Source: an uncultured Lachnospiraceae bacterium (lineage in GTDB: Bacteria > Bacillota > Clostridia > Lachnospirales > Lachnospiraceae). From it: 11,121 bases of DNA. The notes below the pieces were generated by a model. The model was not told where the DNA came from. It searched no databases and worked only from the letters and a program-made list of their open reading frames with translations. Location: NCBI GenBank assembly GCA_945643825.1, contig CALZEZ010000029.1, forward strand, positions 1-11,121, written 5' to 3'. Positions 1 through 6,626 of the stretch are shown one piece after another; within the stretch, counting starts at the first letter, position 1; every line of letters begins with the position of its first letter. The translations under genes were made by a program, and so were the position numbers.

Positions 1-852
1 ATCCTGTCTGCCCTAAATGGAATGAATCTATATCGTGGCTGCACACATGGCTGCATTTATTGCGATGCGAGAAGTGTATGCTATGACATGAAACACCCAT
101 TTGAGGATGTCGAGGTCAAACAGAATGCCCCCGAGCTTTTGGAAAAAGCCTTAAAATCCAAAAGAAAGAAATGTATGATAGGCACCGGCGCCATGAGTGA
201 CCCCTACAACCACCATGAGACCGACCTGCTGCTTACCAGACACTGCCTCGAGATTATCGATCGGTACGAATATGGTCTGGCGATCCAGACCAAGTCCACC
301 CGAATCCTTCGCGACATGGATTTGCTAAAATCCATTAATGACAAGGCCAAATGTGTGGTGCAGATGACACTTACAACCTATGATGAAGAGCTGTGCCGTA
401 TTGTAGAGCCAAATGTCTCTACGACAAAAGAACGATTTGAGGCATTACTTCGATTAAAAGAGGAAGGAATACCTACGGTTGTATGGCTGACACCACTTCT
501 TCCCTTTATCAATGACAGCGAAGAAAATATGCGGGGTATTCTCGACTACTGCATCCGTGCTGGAGTCAAAGGAATCATTATGTTTGGAACCGGACTCACG
601 CTCAGAGAGGGTGACCGAGAATACTATTACGCTGCGCTCGATAAGCATTTCCCCGGCATAAAGGAAAAATATATACGCACCTACGGCAATGCCTATGAGC
701 TTCCCTGCCCGGACTCCCGCAGGCTTCTTTCCATATTCCATGACACCTGCAAGAAGCATGGCATCATGGATACCCCGGATGCCTGCTTTGCCTACATGCG
801 GGAGCTTCCGGAGAAATACGAGCAGTACAGCCTCTTTGATGCAGATAAATGA
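1..852 (+). CDS. Radical SAM protein, spore photoproduct lyase-like family (5' end outside window)
   Basis: The reading frame is open from the first base, so the start lies upstream of the window; an internal ATG at 22 is in frame but sits directly before the cluster motif and is unlikely to be the start. The motif CTHGCIYC (visible residues 14-21) gives the CxxxCxxC that binds the radical SAM 4Fe-4S cluster. The downstream pattern (GTGAMSDPYNHHE, then a run of alternating strands and helices) matches the SPL-like radical SAM proteins common in Clostridia, many of which are not true DNA repair lyases. The family uses S-adenosylmethionine to make a 5'-deoxyadenosyl radical; the substrate cannot be told from sequence. 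The C-terminus (visible residues about 240-283) looks complete. A P-loop kinase-like gene begins 10 bases after the stop, so the two are probably co-transcribed. Confidence 0.88.
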   Translation: MLSALNGMNLYRGCTHGCIYCDARSVCYDMKHPFEDVEVKQNAPELLEKALKSKRKKCMIGTGAMSDPYNHHETDLLLTRHCLEIIDRYEYGLAIQTKSTRILRDMDLLKSINDKAKCVVQMTLTTYDEELCRIVEPNVSTTKERFEALLRLKEEGIPTVVWLTPLLPFINDSEENMRGILDYCIRAGVKGIIMFGTGLTLREGDREYYYAALDKHFPGIKEKYIRTYGNAYELPCPDSRRLLSIFHDTCKKHGIMDTPDACFAYMRELPEKYEQYSLFDADK

Positions 853-862
853 GGAACAGAGA

Positions 863-1435
863 ATGCTTTTTCAGGATAACGTATTAAGAGAATATCTAAA
901 AAATGTATACTTTATAACAGGAATGCCCTGCAGTGGCAAGACAACGATAGCCAGAGAGCTGGGGAAAAAATACCACCTGCCAGTTTACGACATGGATGCG
1001 CATTTTGAAGCGCATTTGAAGCTGTCGGATGCCATGCATCAGCCTGCAATGAATAGAAATTTTGAGGACGATCCCGGTCTGCTAGAACATAGTTTGGAGG
1101 AAGGGAAGAACTGGCTTCGCAACAATACAAGAGAGCAGCTTGATTTTGTGTTGCTGGATCTGATCCGCCTCTCGCAGGATTGCTGCGTAATCTGTGACTG
1201 CCAGCTTCTCGTAGAGGAGGCACAAAGCCTGACAGATCCGTCCCGCATCGTGTTCTTGATCAGAAATCCCCTTCCGATTGGAGAAAGAAAAGAATGCTCT
1301 CCGAATACGACCGAAGTCCCGGAGAGCAAACCTGGTCAGGAGATTAAGGACAGCGATTTTTTCTGGATTGAAAGAGATCGCAATAGAAGCATCCCAGATA
1401 CCCTTCGGATCGTCGAAGAACACTTCGGGTGGTAA
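863..1435 (+). CDS. Small P-loop (AAA/shikimate kinase-like) nucleotide-binding protein
   Basis: This predicted 190-residue protein carries a clear Walker A motif, GMPCSGKT, at residues 20-27, followed by a helix and the strand-turn 'LPVYDMD', as in small nucleoside or shikimate kinase-like folds. I chose ATG 863 because GAGGAA at 851-856 lies six bases upstream; an in-frame ATG at 839 would overlap the previous gene, and the frame open back to 689 is overlap with that gene. Substrate is unknown; the fold suggests phosphoryl transfer to a small molecule. The first 135 residues and the end (IKDSDFFWIERD... EEHFGW) read like a coherent domain. The stretch between them (about residues 136-160, rich in P, E, S and T) looks short and unlike a kinase lid, so an internal deletion or compensated frameshift is possible. 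The stop lies 11 bases from the stop of the convergent AraC gene. Confidence 0.78.
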   Translation: MLFQDNVLREYLKNVYFITGMPCSGKTTIARELGKKYHLPVYDMDAHFEAHLKLSDAMHQPAMNRNFEDDPGLLEHSLEEGKNWLRNNTREQLDFVLLDLIRLSQDCCVICDCQLLVEEAQSLTDPSRIVFLIRNPLPIGERKECSPNTTEVPESKPGQEIKDSDFFWIERDRNRSIPDTLRIVEEHFGW

Positions 1436-1446
1436 CGGGCGAACCT

Positions 1447-2364
1447 TTACCAGTAGTTTGCCACCGCGGTGATATGCTCCCGCTTCTCGGCATTTCGAAA
1501 CTGATTGGGCGTGCACCCAATTAACTTCCGGAAGGTCTCCGTATAGTGACTGGCACTGTTGAAGCCGGCGGATAACGCGATATCCGTAATCTTGCGATTG
1601 CGGTCCGAGAGCCACTCCATGCTCTTGGTGATCCGGTAATGCACGAGATAATCTCCCGGAGTCTTTGAGGCATATTTCTTAAAAATCTTAGCACACAGCG
1701 TCTTTCCGATATTGCCCGCAGCGGCAATATCATCGAGCGAAAGCTTCTCCATATAATGCTCCCCGATATAAGTAACCATGGTCTTAAACGTATCTTCATA
1801 CAAGGAAATACTGGGCACGATGGAGTCGCCTGGCTTTATATTCTGGTACAGAATACCGAGAATGCGATACGAGGCCTCGAGAACCTCGAGCTCAAGCACC
1901 GGACTGGCAGGTTGCTCGAACAGATCGGTCAGAACCGTCAGGATCTCCTCTGTCCAGTCTCCTTTTTGAAGCAGAATATAGTCAGGCGTGCCGGACTTTA
2001 TGACAGGCGTGACATATTTGTTCTCAATGTAATCAGAGACACAACAATAAGACGGGTGAAAAATAGCACAATAGAGCAGACAACGCTTATTGCGGACTGT
2101 TCCATTGGAATGAATCCGCTTGGAATTGATAAAAATTCCCTCTCCCTCGTGTAACGTGATCGTTGTCCCATTGACACTACACCGAAAGACGCCCTCCTTC
2201 ACATAGAGGTACTCCAGATCCTCATGCCAGTGCTCTGTCACCTGATACATTGCTGTTTCAGAGAAATAAATCTCCTGGCTAAAGCAACGGAATTGAGGGT
2301 TATTGTACGAAATAATCTGAGACTTATCCTCAGCAAATGTAAGAATATCACACGGATTTATCAT
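1447..2364 (-). CDS. AraC family transcriptional regulator with N-terminal cupin
   Basis: A predicted 305-residue regulator. Residues about 35-105 form a cupin-type sensor domain with the typical EHWHEDLEY pattern (His 45 and 47), which in this family binds a small molecule, often a sugar. Residues about 205-300 hold two helix-turn-helix units ('LSLDDIAAAGNIGKTLCAKIFKK' and 'ITDIALSAGFNSASHYTETFRKLIGCTPNQFR' are split across the domain) matching the AraC/XylS DNA-binding domain. I start it at ATG 2364: AGAAGTGA lies just upstream at good spacing, whereas the in-frame GTG at 2382 has no ribosome site. A strong promoter precedes it (2441-2470). The inducer and targets are unknown; the divergent small protein gene is the nearest candidate target. 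The gene ends facing the P-loop gene with no room for a separate terminator. Confidence 0.92.
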   Translation of the reverse strand: MINPCDILTFAEDKSQIISYNNPQFRCFSQEIYFSETAMYQVTEHWHEDLEYLYVKEGVFRCSVNGTTITLHEGEGIFINSKRIHSNGTVRNKRCLLYCAIFHPSYCCVSDYIENKYVTPVIKSGTPDYILLQKGDWTEEILTVLTDLFEQPASPVLELEVLEASYRILGILYQNIKPGDSIVPSISLYEDTFKTMVTYIGEHYMEKLSLDDIAAAGNIGKTLCAKIFKKYASKTPGDYLVHYRITKSMEWLSDRNRKITDIALSAGFNSASHYTETFRKLIGCTPNQFRNAEKREHITAVANYW

Positions 2365-2440
2365 AATATCACTTCTTTGCACGATATTTTTATAGAAATG
2401 AGCAAATAAACGATATTTCAGACGGCGTTTGCACGTTATT

Positions 2441-2470
2441 ATTATACCTGTAAAAGGAACAACAAGTCAA
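2441..2470 (-). promoter_or_regulatory. Promoter of the AraC gene
   Basis: Read on the minus strand, TTGACT (2465-2470) is followed 18 bases later by a perfect TATAAT (2441-2446). Transcription would start near 2434, giving a leader of about 70 bases before ATG 2364. A second TTGACT on the plus strand at 2491-2496 makes an AGTCAA/TTGACT dyad around this region, a possible regulator site, but no good plus-strand -10 follows it. Confidence 0.65.
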
Positions 2471-2518
2471 GTCCACCGAAAGGCTGCGATTTGACTAAGC
2501 TAACAGGAGGTAATAAGA

Positions 2519-2680
2519 ATGTTTGCAGAAGAAAGAAAAAATCTGGTAGTTTCCATGGAGTATCTGAATCCAATCGGCATGCCCGTTACCATAAAAAAAC
2601 GAATGGGTGAAAGACAGCTTGATGAATGGAGAAAACGTGAGGATGTAAAAATCCTAAAAATTCATAAGAGAACAGCCTAG
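2519..2680 (+). CDS. Small uncharacterised protein, 53 residues
   Basis: An ORF of 53 codons (starting MFAEERKNLV and ending HKRTA) with a textbook ribosome site, AGGAGG at 2505-2510, eight bases before ATG 2519. I do not recognise the family. The protein has no membrane segment or signal peptide; it has a hydrophobic stretch LVVSMEYLNPIGMPVTI and then a strongly charged half (KKRMGERQLDEWRKRED), consistent with a small cytoplasmic or nucleic-acid-binding protein, though that is only inference. A hairpin at 2694-2723 follows the stop by 13 bases and would end a single-gene transcript. It is divergent from the AraC gene, so that regulator may control it. The 10-mer AAGTCCACCG occurs in the same orientation on both sides (2469 and 2738). 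Confidence 0.7.
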   Translation: MFAEERKNLVVSMEYLNPIGMPVTIKKRMGERQLDEWRKREDVKILKIHKRTA

Positions 2681-2693
2681 ATTTGACAAAATG

Positions 2694-2723
2694 AGGCTCC
2701 ACAGAAATAAACCTGTGGAGCCT
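2694..2723 (+). terminator. Hairpin after the 53-residue gene, probable terminator
   Basis: AGGCTCCACAG (2694-2704) pairs perfectly with CTGTGGAGCCT (2713-2723) around an 8-base loop, an 11-bp stem. The tail is TTCAGAG rather than a T run, so termination may be weak. Its place 13 bases after the stop codon supports the role. Confidence 0.6.
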
Positions 2724-2724
2724 T

Positions 2725-3072
2725 CAGAGTGTAGAAAAAGTCCACCGTTTTGCGTGAACACTATGTGATAATTATCCGTATCTTGGCGTACATTTATTGC
2801 ATAGTGTCAACACAGAACAGATAAATGAAATACTGTCAAAGGAATTTGTTGAAACGGTAAACAAGATTGCAATAGCAAATACGGATGTAACTTCAATTTG
2901 TTTGTTTGCGCGCCATGGGCGCGCTCTAACGGGTGAAAGTTTATTCATAATAAGGTCATACGCATCAACATCATCTGAAGACTCTTACGAACGACCAATT
3001 GGCTAAACACTGTTTCGCCAATTCAATCCTCAAAGCACGTCTGATTGTTCAACACATTCAACCTTGCTTTTT
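2725..3072. other. Gene-poor, dyad-rich stretch between 53-residue gene and SDR relic
   Basis: No convincing gene is present. One plus-strand frame stays open from 2758 to 3006 and reads partly like protein (NYPYLGVHLLHSVN...), but it has no ribosome site, follows an in-frame TGA and offers only a TTG start, so at best it is a relic. The stretch holds an imperfect inverted repeat around ACACTATG/CATAGTGT (2752-2771 and 2794-2813), a GC-rich hairpin GCGCGCC-ATG-GGCGCGC (2908-2924) and a 27-bp near-palindrome (2997-3023). Such a mix next to a broken gene looks like a recombination scar, which is inference. Confidence 0.5.
2997..3023. repeat. 27-bp near-perfect palindrome
   Basis: AATTGGC (2997-3003) pairs with GCCAATT (3017-3023), and AAACA (3005-3009) with TGTTT (3011-3015) around a single central base; 24 of 27 positions are symmetric. 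A one-base centre favours a protein-binding dyad over an RNA hairpin. It lies 50 bases past the end of the SDR relic and has no T run on either strand. Confidence 0.6.
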
Positions 3073-3549
3073 TCAGAGAATTTCTGCTAAATAATAATCC
3101 AACAGCTCATAAATCCAATCCTTCAAATTGGAAAAACGAAATCCAAGTGCCGTCGCCTTTTCAGTATTGATACTATATTCCGGCTCACCGTTATAAGGCG
3201 CTTCCTCACCATCATCACTAAGAATAGCAGTATGACCGGTCTTTTTCTCTACATAATCTAAGATTTCTTTTATGGATATCGTCCCAAAGGCACTGCCATT
3301 GATTGCACCGGAAACGTCTTCACCCACCAGAAATGCCAGAAAATCACCCGCTTCGTCAGAGCGGATAAATCCCATTTGACAATCGAGATTATCGATATGC
3401 ATAGGAATGGACTTAACAACATGCTCCACATAGAACAGGAGTCTTTTGGTATAATCGTCCTTTCCTATCGCAAAGGGATATCTAACAGCAAGCCAGTTTC
3501 TATTAGAATACGCCTGCCATAGCGCATATTCTGCCTACCTCTTTCCACC
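3073..3549 (-). pseudogene. 3' remnant of an NAD-dependent epimerase/dehydratase (SDR)
   Basis: The open frame encodes a typical C-terminal half of an extended SDR: NRNWLAVRYPFAIGKDDYT, then a substrate-domain stretch with GAINGSAFGTISIKEILDY and a final NTEKATALGFRFSNLKDW. What would come before, the Rossmann GxxGxxG and the catalytic YxxxK region, is absent. Reading further upstream in the same frame gives G-K-R, then TAG (3535-3537), then A-E-Y-A-L-W. This looks like the usual GKRxAEyAL stretch after the active site with a Gln codon turned to stop. The only start inside, GTG 3429, has no ribosome site and would make 118 residues without an active site. The relic is cut off seven bases after the MocR gene's stop codon, so MocR and the relic were joined by a deletion or insertion. 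Function is lost, as far as can be seen. Confidence 0.78.
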
Positions 3550-3556
3550 TAACACA

Positions 3557-4945
3557 TTATGCAAAATATCGGTTTATCATTTCCAGCCCTGCTTCATATT
3601 TCTCCGGATCATGCTCTGAGATCAGCGAGATCCGAACGGCCTGAGGTACGCTGTAGTTACCTACAACAAAGCGCTCTGCTGAGTATAACTGAATTCCCAT
3701 CTTCAACAAATCCTTTTCCAGAATAGTGGGATTGACCTCTTTTCCCTCCGGAATAAATGTCCACCTGAGCGGACAGTAGATATCCCCGCTGGACTTCACC
3801 GTAGGACAGATGCGGTCGAACAGTTTATTTCTTTCCACCACATCCTGAATACGAAGCGCACGTATTTTATCAAATTTCCCCAGATTGATTAACCTTGTAA
3901 ATAGCTGCATCATCAGTGCCGGTGGGGTGATGATGATGGAGTATAGCGTGGTCGCAACCTTTTGATAATACTGACCGGGTATATGCAGAACTGCAAGACG
4001 AAGTCCCGGCGACAAAATTTTGGACACACTGGCAATCATAATCCCATATTCCGGCGAAAAGGAAGAAATCGGTGGAAGTGGTTTTGGCAAAAATAAAGAG
4101 TAGATACTGTCCTCCATAAAGGGCAGTCGATTGGTATTACAATAGTCTGCAATGGCTTTTCTGGTTTTCACATCCATCAGCTCCCCGGATGGATTGTTGA
4201 AATCGGGAATGAAGTAAAACCCCTTCACGTCATGATTCTTTACAACATAATCTAAGGACTCAACCGTAATTTTATTATCAAAAAGTGGCAAAGGTACCAC
4301 CTGGATTCCGAGAGAATTTGCGGCGATCTTGAGCCCCGGATAGGTCACCGGAGTGGTTGCGATTTTATCCCCGGAATCAAAAAGAGCAGAAAGAATGGCA
4401 TAAATCCCGTTTTGACTGCCGGAGGAAAAGAGAATGTTATCCGCACCCGATTTCATACCATAATATTCAAACCATAGAATACCCGCCTGCGTCTGCAATT
4501 TATCAGATTTGACGGTATCATATTGCATAAGCTTGAAAAAATCGGGCTCTGAAATCATTTCTTTTAAGTAATTGGTAATGATCTCTTCCACGTCAGGCTT
4601 GGGTAATATGGCACCCATTTCAATAATTTTGTCGGAGGCTTCGCGAATCGTAAGCATGCCCTGCACTGCCGCATCGGAGGAGATGAAGGTTCCTCTGCCG
4701 ATGATACTGCATACAAGTCCCCTCTGCTCACAGATCTTAAACGCTCTGGTGATGGTGCTTAGGTGGATATCCAGAAAATCGGCAAGCTCCCGCTGTGGCG
4801 GCAGCTTTGTCCCCGGTGCCAGACACCCCTCTAGAATATCTGCCTTCAGAGCATCGGCAAGAGCAATATAGAGTGGAGTTTTGCTATTTCTGTCAATGAC
4901 AGGCTTCCAACTCATCGGATAATCGTCAAAAGAATTTACCGGCAT
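3557..4945 (-). CDS. MocR-type regulator: GntR DNA-binding domain fused to aminotransferase-like domain
   Basis: A 462-residue two-domain protein. Residues about 20-90 are a GntR winged helix ('ILEGCLAPGTKLPPQREL' then 'STITRAFKICEQRGL' and the wing GRGTFI). Residues about 120-462 are a fold-type I aminotransferase domain: N251 in FNNPSG, D279 in EDSIY, the PLP-binding lysine K309 in SVSKILSPG and R316. All key PLP residues are kept, so PLP or a PLP adduct is probably the effector. Length is normal for MocR proteins. ATG 4945 has GGAGGGAG just upstream. It is divergent from an aminotransferase gene; MocR regulators often repress themselves and activate such a neighbour (GabR and PdxR are known cases). 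A dyad at 4970-4992 overlaps its own -10. The target is most likely the aminotransferase; the metabolite is not known. Confidence 0.93.
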   Translation of the reverse strand: MPVNSFDDYPMSWKPVIDRNSKTPLYIALADALKADILEGCLAPGTKLPPQRELADFLDIHLSTITRAFKICEQRGLVCSIIGRGTFISSDAAVQGMLTIREASDKIIEMGAILPKPDVEEIITNYLKEMISEPDFFKLMQYDTVKSDKLQTQAGILWFEYYGMKSGADNILFSSGSQNGIYAILSALFDSGDKIATTPVTYPGLKIAANSLGIQVVPLPLFDNKITVESLDYVVKNHDVKGFYFIPDFNNPSGELMDVKTRKAIADYCNTNRLPFMEDSIYSLFLPKPLPPISSFSPEYGIMIASVSKILSPGLRLAVLHIPGQYYQKVATTLYSIIITPPALMMQLFTRLINLGKFDKIRALRIQDVVERNKLFDRICPTVKSSGDIYCPLRWTFIPEGKEVNPTILEKDLLKMGIQLYSAERFVVGNYSVPQAVRISLISEHDPEKYEAGLEMINRYFA

Positions 4946-4969
4946 TTCTCTCCCTCCAAATATAGTAAC

Positions 4970-4992
4970 AAAATTATCTTGAAGACAATTTT
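4970..4992. promoter_or_regulatory. Candidate MocR operator, 23-bp dyad
   Basis: AAAATTATCTT (4970-4980), a central G, and AAGACAATTTT (4982-4992) are complementary except for one pair on each side. The dyad covers the -10 and start region of the mocR promoter and lies just upstream of the -35 of the aminotransferase promoter. That position fits self-repression with activation of the neighbour. Binding by this MocR is inference. Confidence 0.5.
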
Positions 4993-5016
4993 AATATTGT
5001 ATTCATACTATTTCAA
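4988..5016 (-). promoter_or_regulatory. Promoter of the MocR gene
   Basis: On the minus strand TTGAAA (5011-5016) and TAAAAT (4988-4993) are separated by 17 bases. The start point would fall inside the dyad at 4970-4992, about 35 bases before ATG 4945. Confidence 0.55.
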
Positions 5017-5025
5017 TGCTAAATT
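4997..5025 (+). promoter_or_regulatory. Promoter of the aminotransferase gene
   Basis: TTGTAT (4997-5002), a 17-base spacer, then TGC-TAAATT with an extended -10 (5018-5025). It overlaps the opposed mocR promoter, so the two cannot be used freely at once. Both hexamers are weak, consistent with a promoter that needs an activator. Confidence 0.45.
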
Positions 5026-5036
5026 ATTGCAAAAGC

Positions 5037-5122
5037 AAAACAAGGAGGATAAATCCTCTCCTCGCCAATGGGTAAACTGCTAAAGCAGTTAGGATTTTCC
5101 TTCGGAAAACAAGGAGGATATT
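5037..5122 (+). promoter_or_regulatory. Structured leader with duplicated ribosome site upstream of aminotransferase
   Basis: The 15-mer AAAACAAGGAGGATA occurs twice, at 5037-5051 and 5106-5120; only the second serves ATG 5123. Between the copies are three hairpins: GAGGAT/ATCCTC (5045-5058), AACTGCT/AGCAGTT (5075-5090) and TTTTCC/GGAAAA (about 5095-5109). The segment ATCCTC (5053-5058) can pair either with the first copy or with the identical GAGGAT of the real ribosome site (5114-5119). This could make a translation switch. I do not recognise it as a named riboswitch. Confidence 0.4.
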
Positions 5123-6298
5123 ATGTTTGAAGAAAAAATATCACAGCTGAGTCTGTCTACCCCACCATCCTTTATTCGTGCCATATTAAAAACGACGGAA
5201 AGCAAAGATGTCATCTCGTTTGCGGGCGGATTACCCAATCCGATCTCCTTCCCCAAGGAGCAGCTGCAGGAATCCACCAATCGGATCATTGAGAACTATG
5301 GAAGCAAGGTCTTTCAGTATTCGCAGACCGCAGGCTTAGTTGAACTTCGCAAATACATAGCAGAGCGTTTACAAAACACACAGGGAATTCAGGTTACCTA
5401 TGATGATATTATCATTACGACAGGATCGCAGCAGGCACTGGACCTGATTGGAAAGGTTCTGATCGATCCGGACGATACGATCATTCTCGAGGAGCCGGGA
5501 TATCTTGGAGCCATTCAGGCATTCAGTCAGTACCGGCCCCATATGTGTGCAATCCGGCTTGAAGACGATGGAATGGACATGAATGAGCTTGAGAATAAAC
5601 TAAAGGAATCAAATGCAAAGTTCATCTATACTGTTCCCAACTTCCAGAATCCCAGCGGGCTCACCTATTCTCCCGAGAAGAGAAAGATGCTCTTTTCGCT
5701 GGCGAGAAAGTACAATTGTATCCTGGTTGAGGATGATCCCTATGGAGATTTGCGATTTGAAGGAACCCCCTACGGATATATAAGCAAAGCTGATCCGTCA
5801 GGAAGCATTTTGCTTGGAACCTTCTCCAAAACAGTAACGCCCGGAATGAGACTCGGGTTTATGGTAATAAAGGATGATACCCTGAGAATCCGTATCAATA
5901 CGGCCAAGGAGGCGGCAGACCTTCATTCCAACATCTTCTCACAGTACATTCTTTGGGACTACCTGACACATAACGACCTGGAACAACACATTACGAAGAT
6001 ACGCGCCCTATATCAAAGGCAATGTAGTACGATGCTATCCTCGATGGAAACCTATTTCCCGGAAGAAATGAAATTCACTCGTCCTGAAGGCGGCATGTTC
6101 ATCTGGGCAACCCTGCCGGAGAATATGCATGCAATTGAATTATTTGAAAAGGCAAAGGAAAAAAATGTCGTATTTGTTCCGGGCAACCCATTTTATATTG
6201 ATGCCAGAAATGCCAATACGATGAGACTCAATTTCACAAACAGCGATGATGAGATCATTGTAGAAGGAATAAAGAGGCTTGGCGAACTCATAAAATAA
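5123..6298 (+). CDS. PLP-dependent aminotransferase, class I/II (AroEight/LysN-like)
   Basis: A 391-residue fold-type I aminotransferase. Visible active-site residues are N176 in NFQNPSGL, D204 and Y207 in EDDPYGDL, the PLP lysine K236 in GTFSKTVTPG and R243 in PGMRLGF; the substrate carboxylate arginine is in MRLNF near the C-terminus. Together with the N-terminal ISFAGGLPNP segment this matches the 2-aminoadipate/aromatic/branched-chain aminotransferase group often called LysN or ARO8-like. It moves an amino group between an amino acid and a 2-oxo acid in the cytoplasm; the exact substrate cannot be read from sequence. AAGGAGG at 5111-5117 is five bases before ATG 5123. Divergent from the MocR gene and probably controlled by it. 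No terminator with a T run follows closely; the palindrome array at 6381-6604 is the next feature. Confidence 0.9.
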   Translation: MFEEKISQLSLSTPPSFIRAILKTTESKDVISFAGGLPNPISFPKEQLQESTNRIIENYGSKVFQYSQTAGLVELRKYIAERLQNTQGIQVTYDDIIITTGSQQALDLIGKVLIDPDDTIILEEPGYLGAIQAFSQYRPHMCAIRLEDDGMDMNELENKLKESNAKFIYTVPNFQNPSGLTYSPEKRKMLFSLARKYNCILVEDDPYGDLRFEGTPYGYISKADPSGSILLGTFSKTVTPGMRLGFMVIKDDTLRIRINTAKEAADLHSNIFSQYILWDYLTHNDLEQHITKIRALYQRQCSTMLSSMETYFPEEMKFTRPEGGMFIWATLPENMHAIELFEKAKEKNVVFVPGNPFYIDARNANTMRLNFTNSDDEIIVEGIKRLGELIK

Positions 6299-6380
6299 CA
6301 AAACGGGGTATAGTTAAAAATGATTATAACCGAAGTCCGTAAGCGATTTATCCTTGCCAGAATCACAAAACATTTCTGGG
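6299..6380. other. Intergenic sequence before the palindrome array
   Basis: No gene is supported. A 36-codon ORF starts at 6320 but has no proper ribosome site and runs into the repeats. A small stem CCAGAA/TTCTGG (6358-6379) is present. Confidence 0.4.
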
Positions 6381-6604
6381 TTTGGAACTATACGAAAAGA
6401 ATAGTCCTGAAAGTCCCAAAGAACCTGTGAATTACCATTTTTTGGGACTATGAGGGGAAAAAATGTTCTGTCAGTTCCAAAAATCTGCGAATTACCATTT
6501 TTTTGGGACTATGAGGGGAAAAAATGTTCTGTCAGTTCCAAAAATCTGCATAATTGCATTTTTTTGGAACTATGCGCGCAATACTCGTCCGGAAAGTCCC
6601 AAAG
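6381..6604. repeat. Array of 38-bp palindromes with exact 61-bp period
   Basis: Three full palindromes, each 38 bases, lie at 6412-6449, 6473-6510 and 6534-6571. Each begins AGTYCCAAA and ends TTTGGRACT; the third is almost perfectly self-complementary (AGTTCCAAAAA/TTTTTGGAACT with an inner TGCA/TGCA). The linkers are 23 bases each; the first two (6450-6472 and 6511-6533) are identical, the third differs. A lone right arm (6381-6389) precedes and a lone left arm (6595-6604) follows in register. Arm differences are mostly such that G-T pairing holds in one strand, suggesting that folding is conserved. It looks like a dispersed intergenic palindromic repeat that multiplied in tandem. Function is unknown. 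Confidence 0.85.
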
Positions 6605-6626
6605 CAAACAACTGGGGTGGGATTAT

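Noticed and set aside
689..862. Longer 5' end for the P-loop gene
   Set aside because: This part overlaps the radical SAM gene in another frame; the ribosome site at 851-856 fits ATG 863.
1082..1615. 177-codon minus-strand ORF across the P-loop and AraC genes
   Set aside because: It is antisense to one clear gene and out of frame with the other, with no recognisable domain or ribosome site.
2365..2382. GTG 2382 as start of the AraC gene
   Set aside because: No ribosome site before it, while ATG 2364 has AGAAGTGA at good spacing.
2797..3006. 69-codon ORF with TTG start
   Set aside because: No ribosome site and no recognisable domain; it crosses the GC-rich hairpin. Parts may be a relic, so it is described only as intergenic content.
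6320..6430. 36-codon ORF (MIITEVRKRF...)
   Set aside because: No ribosome site at normal spacing, and its second half is repeat sequence.
6381..6604. CRISPR array
   Set aside because: Repeats are palindromic along their whole length, two of the linkers are identical, arms vary between copies and there are no cas genes in the window.
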